Origin: Chitinophagaceae bacterium | Lineage (GTDB): Bacteria; Bacteroidota; Bacteroidia; Chitinophagales; Chitinophagaceae | Reading direction: 5' to 3' | Assembly: GCA_025351145.1 (NCBI GenBank) | Contig: JANXWM010000112.1 | Coordinates: forward strand, 1-10,564 | DNA length: 10,564 nucleotides | Shown here: piece by piece, positions 6,439 to 10,564 of the stretch | Layout of the letters: every line of letters begins with the position of its first letter | Position numbering within the stretch: the first letter of the stretch is position 1 | Program-made: the position numbers and the translations under genes | Notes under the pieces: model-generated | The model's input: the letters and a program-made list of their open reading frames with translations, nothing else | The model's database searches: none | Told to the model about the DNA's origin: nothing

Positions 6439-7371
6439 ATGGAGTTTGGTCGCGTACCTGAAACCGAATTGAATAGTATAGATTTTTCTTTGCCAAAAGA
6501 ACCTGCATTCAATAAAACTATATTGAAGGGTAAGCCTGTTAAAAACCCTAAGATTTACATCGGTTGTGCCAAGTGGGGCCGCACAGAATGGGTGGGTAAA
6601 ATATACCCGCCAAAAACAAAAGAAAAAGATTTTCTTGATCATTATGTACAGCACTACAACTGCATTGAACTGAATGCTACACACTATAAAATTTATGGCG
6701 CTATTGGCATTTCTAAATGGGCAGCAAAAGCAGCAGGTAAAGACTTTTTATTTTGCCCAAAAATGTACCAGGGAGTAACACATCGTGGCAGTTTAAATGG
6801 GAAAGATTTTATTACGAATGAATTCTTTCGCGGTATTGTTGCGTTTGAAAAACATCTTGGTCCAATCTTCATTCAGGTAAGCGAAACGTTTAGTCCGAAA
6901 AGAAAAGATGAGTTGTTTACTTACTTAAAATCGTTGCCAATTGATCTGCAGTTTTTTCTTGAAGTGCGCCATCCTGATTGGTTTGGTAAAGATGCAATAA
7001 GGGAGGAGTTATTCTGCACTTTAAAAGAATTAAATATTGGTGCTGTAATTACAGATACAGCGGGCCGAAGGGATTGCGCACACATGAACCTTACCATCCC
7101 AAAAGCATTCATCCGTTATGTTGGCAACAGCCTTCACGCAACGGATTACACGAGAACCGATGTTTGGGTTAACCGCATGAAATACTGGCTGGATAAGGGT
7201 TTGGAAGAACTCTACTTTTTCATGCACATGCATGATGAGGCCACTTCGCCTGAGTTAACCGTTTACCTTGTTGATAAAATGAATGCAGCCTGTGGCTTGA
7301 ATTTAACGAAGCCAACGTTCATAGAAACTGCTGCACCAAAAACTACAAAACAAAAAAATTTATTCAGTTAA
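6439..7371 (+). CDS. DUF72 (YecE-like) family protein
   Basis: DUF72 proteins have a TIM-barrel-like fold, and their biochemical role is not settled. Diagnostic stretches in this 310-residue protein are YIGCAKWGRTEWVGKIYPP (residues 40-58), followed by the NCIELNATHY segment (74-83), the KWAAKAAGKDFLFCPKM block, LEVRHPDWF, and near the C-terminus YFFMHMHDEATSPE. I chose ATG 6439 because the longer frame begins with a GTG at 6346 inside repeat R4 and its 31 extra residues come from repeat sequence. TAGATTTG at 6413-6420 fits a Bacteroidota -7 box, although no good -33 element is correctly spaced. The gene converges on the HIT gene with a 42-bp gap. The family call is firm and the function unknown. 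Confidence 0.88.
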   Translation: MEFGRVPETELNSIDFSLPKEPAFNKTILKGKPVKNPKIYIGCAKWGRTEWVGKIYPPKTKEKDFLDHYVQHYNCIELNATHYKIYGAIGISKWAAKAAGKDFLFCPKMYQGVTHRGSLNGKDFITNEFFRGIVAFEKHLGPIFIQVSETFSPKRKDELFTYLKSLPIDLQFFLEVRHPDWFGKDAIREELFCTLKELNIGAVITDTAGRRDCAHMNLTIPKAFIRYVGNSLHATDYTRTDVWVNRMKYWLDKGLEELYFFMHMHDEATSPELTVYLVDKMNAACGLNLTKPTFIETAAPKTTKQKNLFS

Positions 7372-7376
7372 CCCGT

Positions 7377-7412
7377 AAAAAAAGTTGAATAATTTATTCT
7401 TCTGTTCAACTA
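7377..7412 (-). terminator. intrinsic terminator of the HIT/AhpD operon
   Basis: On the minus strand, just past the HIT stop codon, AGTTGAA (7411-7405) pairs with TTCAACT (7389-7383). It runs straight into seven T (complement of A 7377-7383). The stem is AT-rich with a 15-nt loop, so strength is moderate. It sits in the short gap between two converging genes. Confidence 0.5.
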
Positions 7413-7413
7413 T

Positions 7414-7809
7414 TTAACCCTGTAAAGCTGCCAGTATTTTTTGCTGCGATTCTTTTAATTCTTCTGCACTAATTTTTTGTTTATGCCGTGTAAAATTTAA
7501 ATCGTCCGGTGAGTTAATGGGTATTAAATGTACATGCGCATGCGGAACTTCGAGCCCTACAACTTCAAGCCCGCAACGGTTGCAGGGGAAAGCTTTTTCA
7601 ATAGCATGAGCAATGGGTTTTGCAAATACCAGCAGTTCACTCAAATATTCATCGGGCACATCGAAGAATTTATCAACTTCAATTTTTGGTATCACCAGCA
7701 CATGGCCTTTTACCAACGGAAAAATATCTAAGAATGCAAAGAACTTTTCATTCTCTGCAATTTTGTAAGAAGGGATTTCACCTGCAATTATTTTTGAAAA
7801 GATAGTCAT
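7414..7809 (-). CDS. HIT-family nucleotide-binding hydrolase/transferase
   Basis: Histidine triad proteins hydrolyse or transfer nucleoside phosphates such as AMP-linked conjugates, using the central histidine of HxHxHxx as nucleophile. Here the motif is VPHAHVHLIP with His90, His92 and His94, near the C-terminus of a 131-residue protein, as in the Hint branch. The N-terminal TIFSKIIAGEIPSYKI and KGHVLVIPK (34-42) are also typical. The N-terminal zinc cysteines of some Hint proteins are absent, with Ser5 in that region. An unusual CNRC (76-79) precedes the triad. It lies 43 bp downstream of the second AhpD-like gene on the same strand and is probably the last gene of that operon. Confidence 0.92.
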   Translation of the reverse strand: MTIFSKIIAGEIPSYKIAENEKFFAFLDIFPLVKGHVLVIPKIEVDKFFDVPDEYLSELLVFAKPIAHAIEKAFPCNRCGLEVVGLEVPHAHVHLIPINSPDDLNFTRHKQKISAEELKESQQKILAALQG

Positions 7810-7852
7810 GATGATTTGTAAATTTTGCTTTTAACAATGCAACCTGCAAAAG

Positions 7853-8404
7853 TTATTTATGCAGATCAAAATGTAAATATCCTTCTTCTGCTCTTTGTGC
7901 ACCGCGGTTAATAAAATACTGCCTGTCGGTTGGCGTCCATGTGCCAAGTCCGTCCACATAACGGTTAAACATACAGAATGCCGCGCTTATTAAAACCGTA
8001 TCATGGATCTCAAGATCAGTAGCGCCAACGGTTTTAGCATGTTCTATCTGTTCGGGTGTTACATATTTGCCACCCTTCTGTACACTTGCTGCAATAGAAA
8101 GCAACGACTTTAATTTATCTGATAACGGCATAGATTCATAATCCTTTTTTACGTTATCAATAAAATGTACATCGCACTGAAGGTAATGCTGCGCAATACC
8201 GCCATGTGCATTTTGGCAAAAGAAACAATCGTTAAGTGATGAAACATAGGTTGCTATCAATTCCCTCTCGCCGCGGGTAAGTGTATTGTTATCATCGTGC
8301 AGTAAAATTTCTGCAAGTTCATTTAAAGGCTTTGCGGTTTCTGGTCTAAAAGCCATTGGACCGCGTATGCCGGGAAGATCATTTTCTAAATTGATGTATG
8401 CCAT
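7853..8404 (-). CDS. AhpD-like alkylhydroperoxidase, carboxymuconolactone decarboxylase family (paralogue 2)
   Basis: This all-helical protein belongs to the peroxidase-related AhpD group, which uses a CxxC thiol pair and a nearby His to reduce peroxides. The 183 residues contain DCFFCQNAH with Cys60, Cys63 and His67, the full active-site pattern, preceded by GERELIATYVSSLN (45-58). The start MAYINLENDLPGIRG parallels that of the adjacent gene, and the two proteins share layout throughout, including HDTVLI followed by AAFCMFNRYVDGL. It follows its paralogue by 15 bp on the same strand, implying tandem duplication and cotranscription. Family membership is firm. The true substrate and reductant are unknown, and the family also includes decarboxylases that lack the CxxC. 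Confidence 0.9.
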   Translation of the reverse strand: MAYINLENDLPGIRGPMAFRPETAKPLNELAEILLHDDNNTLTRGERELIATYVSSLNDCFFCQNAHGGIAQHYLQCDVHFIDNVKKDYESMPLSDKLKSLLSIAASVQKGGKYVTPEQIEHAKTVGATDLEIHDTVLISAAFCMFNRYVDGLGTWTPTDRQYFINRGAQRAEEGYLHFDLHK

Positions 8405-8419
8405 AATTTGTTGTTGTTT

Positions 8420-8968
8420 TTATTTTGTTATTTGAGGCGTTACATAACCTTTTTCGGCGAGCCTCACGCCCATTTCTTTATATACTTCCGGATCTGTTGG
8501 CGTAAGGCTTGCAAGCCCATCTACATAACGGTTGAACATGCAGAAAGTCGCTGCAATCAACACCGTATCGTGTATTTCACGGTCGTTGGCGCCAAGAGCC
8601 CTTGCGGCAGCAATATCTTCCGGTGTTACTTCTTTGCCAAGCACCTGTACCTTACCAGCTATGTGCAGCAAGGCTTTCAGCTTATCGCTTGAGTTTGAAT
8701 GCTGCATATCTTTCAGCACTTCATCCACCGTATTTTCTTCAGCACCATATAAGCAACGTGCGGCGGCGGCATGGCTGCTGCTGCAAAACATGCAATTATT
8801 AAGGTACGAAACGTAAGCCGCAATCAGCTCTCGTTCTGCTTCGGTTAATGGTGATTCGCCCCGCAGTAAAACCTGTGCAAGATCGTAGAGAGGTTTGCCT
8901 GTTTCGGGCCTGAACATGACGAGGCTCCTTATGCCCGGCACGCCTTCTGGAACTTGTATATAAGCCAT
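8420..8968 (-). CDS. AhpD-like alkylhydroperoxidase, carboxymuconolactone decarboxylase family (paralogue 1)
   Basis: This is the first gene of a tandem pair. The 182-residue protein carries NCMFCSSSH with Cys59, Cys62 and His66, the AhpD-type CxxC and histidine, after AERELIAAYVSYLN (44-57). It has the same C-terminal block (HDTVLIAATFCMFNRYVDG) as its neighbour. I chose the ATG at 8968 because it yields MAYIQVPEGVPGIRS, aligning residue for residue with the start of the downstream paralogue. A longer frame from 9133 would add 55 residues translated from repeat R5. Its leader is short: only 40 bp separate the ATG from the outer flank of R5, so the promoter lies in or against the repeat. Role inferred: thiol-based peroxide defence. 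Confidence 0.9.
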   Translation of the reverse strand: MAYIQVPEGVPGIRSLVMFRPETGKPLYDLAQVLLRGESPLTEAERELIAAYVSYLNNCMFCSSSHAAAARCLYGAEENTVDEVLKDMQHSNSSDKLKALLHIAGKVQVLGKEVTPEDIAAARALGANDREIHDTVLIAATFCMFNRYVDGLASLTPTDPEVYKEMGVRLAEKGYVTPQITK

Positions 8969-9007
8969 AATTATGTACGGTTTTTTTATGTTTGGTTTCT
9001 GATTTTT

Positions 9008-9164
9008 TGAGCCATGCATTATATCCTTTCTGATCGTTCCTTGCGTCGCACCCTTGTACTGAATAAAAGATTGGAGCTTTTGCCTTACAGCCCAAAGCTG
9101 CTCATTGAATCTGAACGTACAAGTGAGTGACACAACAGGCGATCAATAGAATTACTGCTGCCGG
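9008..9164 (-). repeat. dispersed palindromic repeat copy R5 (complete, B-arm left, A-arm right)
   Basis: The outer left flank is a T-run then TGAGCC (9008-9013). The B-arm spans 9032-9059 and the A-arm 9117-9144 (ending CAACAGGCGATC), followed by AATAGAATTACTGCTG and CCGG (9161-9164). The arms match at 20 of 28 positions when inverted. The 57-nt centre holds AGCTTT/AAAGCT pairing and CAGCCCAAAGCT (9088-9099). It separates the AhpD-like operon from the transporter gene, both on the minus strand. Confidence 0.85.
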
Positions 9165-9179
9165 TTAATAAACTCCTTC

Positions 9180-10460
9180 TTACAAAACATCAACTATCTT
9201 TCTCTCTTTCGAAATAAATGTTATGGCAAACCCAATAAGAAAAATGAAAGAAAAAATGAAAATTGCATTTCCATAACCACCCAGCAAACCAACGAGTGCA
9301 CCAATAAAAAAAACTACAGTACCTGTAAACAACCTGCCTACATTAAAACAAAAACCAGTTGCAGAAGCCCTTACCGATGTTGGAAACAATTCCGGAATGT
9401 ACACAGATAAAACCCCCTGGCTTATGCCGAAGAAAATGGCTAAAATACCCATCTCGATAAATGTAAAAACCGAAACAGATGTGTTTAATTTAAAAACAAT
9501 AAACGTCATAATAAAACAGCCGAGAAAACACATCATCATGGTTTTTTTTAAGCCAATGGCATTGGCAATCCACCCCGAAATAATGCTGCCGGCCAAGCCT
9601 GAAACAGCCAGTACCATCATCGTTAAACCCCGCTGCTCCTGTGCTTTTGCGGCATCGGTGGAAATGCTTTGTACCCATGTGGGTGCCCAGGAAAAAATAG
9701 CCCATAAGCCAATAAGCATGGCACCAAAAATTAAAGAACCTGTAAATAAGTTTTTCTTATACCCAGGTGCAAAAATGTTCTTACTGAATTGGGTTCCCGC
9801 AACAGGATTGTGTTTATTTTTCCAGCTTTCTGATTCGGCCAGTATAGAAAAGGAAACAAAAGCTACAACGAGCGGTACAAGACCGGTAAGAAATGCGCTT
9901 TGCCAGTTAGCCAGCAAATTATTCATAGCACCAGCAACAATAAAACCTACCGGCATTGCTGCTGATACAATGCCCAATGCCACCGCTTTTTTCTTTTCTG
10001 GCCATATTTCTGAAATTAAAATATTGGTGGTTACAATTACACCGCCCACGCCAAAACCTGTTAAAAAACGATAAACACCGACCAATAACCATGAAGCGGA
10101 ATATGCCGTGAGAACAGTAAACAAGCCATAAAATGCTGTTGATAAAATAACCGATTTTGACCGGCCAATCCTGTCGCAGATAAACCCCCACGCAAACCCG
10201 CCAAACATACTCCCGAAAATAAAGACCGAGTTTATATAAGCACCAACATTGTTCATCTTTTCATCTGTAACATTGCCCAGTAAATCTTTAACCACCACAG
10301 GCAAATAAACCGACATAAGCATGGATGCGATACCGCCAAACATAATACTAATAAAACACACTGTAAAAGCTATGGCAAGCTTGCCCTTTATGTTTGAGGA
10401 ATCATCTTCCAGATGAGCAGTTGCGATAGCATGGGGTTTATTTACGATTTCTGTTTCCAT
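9180..10460 (-). CDS. major facilitator superfamily transporter
   Basis: This is a 426-residue inner-membrane secondary transporter with about twelve hydrophobic segments and a soluble N-terminus (1-26). Motif A between helices 2 and 3 is GFICDRIGR (92-100), matching GxxxDRxGR. RFLTGFGVGG (131-140) fits motif B, and SEIWPEKKKA (150-159) follows, a pattern common in the sugar-porter and aromatic or organic acid:H+ symporter branches. A second, weaker motif-A copy (GWIANAIGLKK) opens the second half, as usual. The substrate is unknown. It is not a recognisable arsenite exporter. The ATG overlaps the stop of the preceding gene (TAATG), indicating translational coupling, so its substrate may be tied to that gene's pathway. 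Confidence 0.9.
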   Translation of the reverse strand: METEIVNKPHAIATAHLEDDSSNIKGKLAIAFTVCFISIMFGGIASMLMSVYLPVVVKDLLGNVTDEKMNNVGAYINSVFIFGSMFGGFAWGFICDRIGRSKSVILSTAFYGLFTVLTAYSASWLLVGVYRFLTGFGVGGVIVTTNILISEIWPEKKKAVALGIVSAAMPVGFIVAGAMNNLLANWQSAFLTGLVPLVVAFVSFSILAESESWKNKHNPVAGTQFSKNIFAPGYKKNLFTGSLIFGAMLIGLWAIFSWAPTWVQSISTDAAKAQEQRGLTMMVLAVSGLAGSIISGWIANAIGLKKTMMMCFLGCFIMTFIVFKLNTSVSVFTFIEMGILAIFFGISQGVLSVYIPELFPTSVRASATGFCFNVGRLFTGTVVFFIGALVGLLGGYGNAIFIFSFIFLIGFAITFISKERKIVDVL

Positions 10461-10564
10461 TAATGACCGGGATTGGTTTTTTTTAAATGATCGTAGCCTT
10501 GTGGTAAACGGTTGTACCCGTGATCTTTTAATCTTTGCCCCAGCCCCTGGTAAAACTCAGGCTG
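10460..10564 (-). CDS. C-terminal end of an unrecognised gene (truncated by window)
   Basis: Reading the minus strand from the window end gives 34 uninterrupted codons and a TAA at 10462-10460 that shares one base with the transporter ATG. The peptide is polar and basic, includes FYQGLGQRLKDHGYNRLPQG and ends KKTNPGH, which reads like a genuine soluble C-terminus. I cannot name the family from this fragment. The overlap indicates an operon with the transporter, so it is likely an enzyme acting on the transported compound. Confidence 0.65.
   Translation of the reverse strand, partial: QPEFYQGLGQRLKDHGYNRLPQGYDHLKKTNPGH

Noticed and set aside
2052..9164. CRISPR-like array from the recurring 19-30 nt sequence
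   Set aside because: Copies are kilobases apart, lie in both orientations, are inverted within each unit and have no regular spacers or cas genes nearby.
9397..10074. 225-codon open frame on the plus strand
   Set aside because: It lies wholly antisense to the clearly coding transporter, and its composition is a mirror of hydrophobic codons with no recognisable motif.
9180..10460. The MFS transporter as an arsenical exporter of the ars module
   Set aside because: It is 5 kb away on the other strand, coupled to a different gene, with general MFS motifs and no arsenic-specific features visible.

Overview
The window looks like a chromosomal segment of a Bacteroidota bacterium, most plausibly in or near the Chitinophagaceae. 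I infer this from moderately AT-rich DNA, A-rich leaders without clear Shine-Dalgarno sequences, a promoter resembling the Bacteroidota TTTG / TAnnTTTG pattern, and gene types common in that group. No organism-specific marker was available, so the placement is an inference.

Layout. Positions 1-2042 (+) hold the 3' part of a GH78-type alpha-L-rhamnosidase that is cut by the window edge. Positions 2298-4121 (+) form an arsenic module: arsR (repressor), arsM (arsenite S-adenosylmethionine methyltransferase) and arsC (low-molecular-weight phosphatase-type arsenate reductase). ArsC would reduce arsenate to arsenite, ArsM would methylate the arsenite, and ArsR would sense it. No arsenite efflux pump lies in the window. 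The arsR leader is elaborate: two matching ATCG-N8-CGAT dyads flank an intrinsic-terminator-like hairpin, and the first dyad sits on the presumed -7 box. A vsr mismatch endonuclease (4122-4535, -) abuts arsC tail to tail with no spacer. It is followed by an Old Yellow Enzyme of the YqjM type (4655-5716, -). Divergent from that are a small membrane protein (5880-6161, +) and a DUF72/YecE-like protein (6439-7371, +).

The right third lies on the minus strand. A likely operon contains two tandem AhpD-like alkylhydroperoxidase paralogues (8420-8968, then 7853-8404) and a HIT-family protein (7414-7809), which ends at a probable terminator. Next come a major facilitator transporter (9180-10460) and the last 34 codons of an unrecognised gene, whose stop overlaps the transporter start (TAATG).

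The most distinctive feature is a family of dispersed, imperfectly palindromic intergenic repeats. There are five copies in 10.5 kb, near 2052-2200, 2646-2743, 4561-4650, 6190-6388 and 9008-9164. They share the arm core GTACAAGAGTGCGACGCAA, have two distinguishable arm types and carry CCGG-containing outer flanks. One copy splits arsR from arsM. The copies also create false in-frame start extensions for neighbouring genes.
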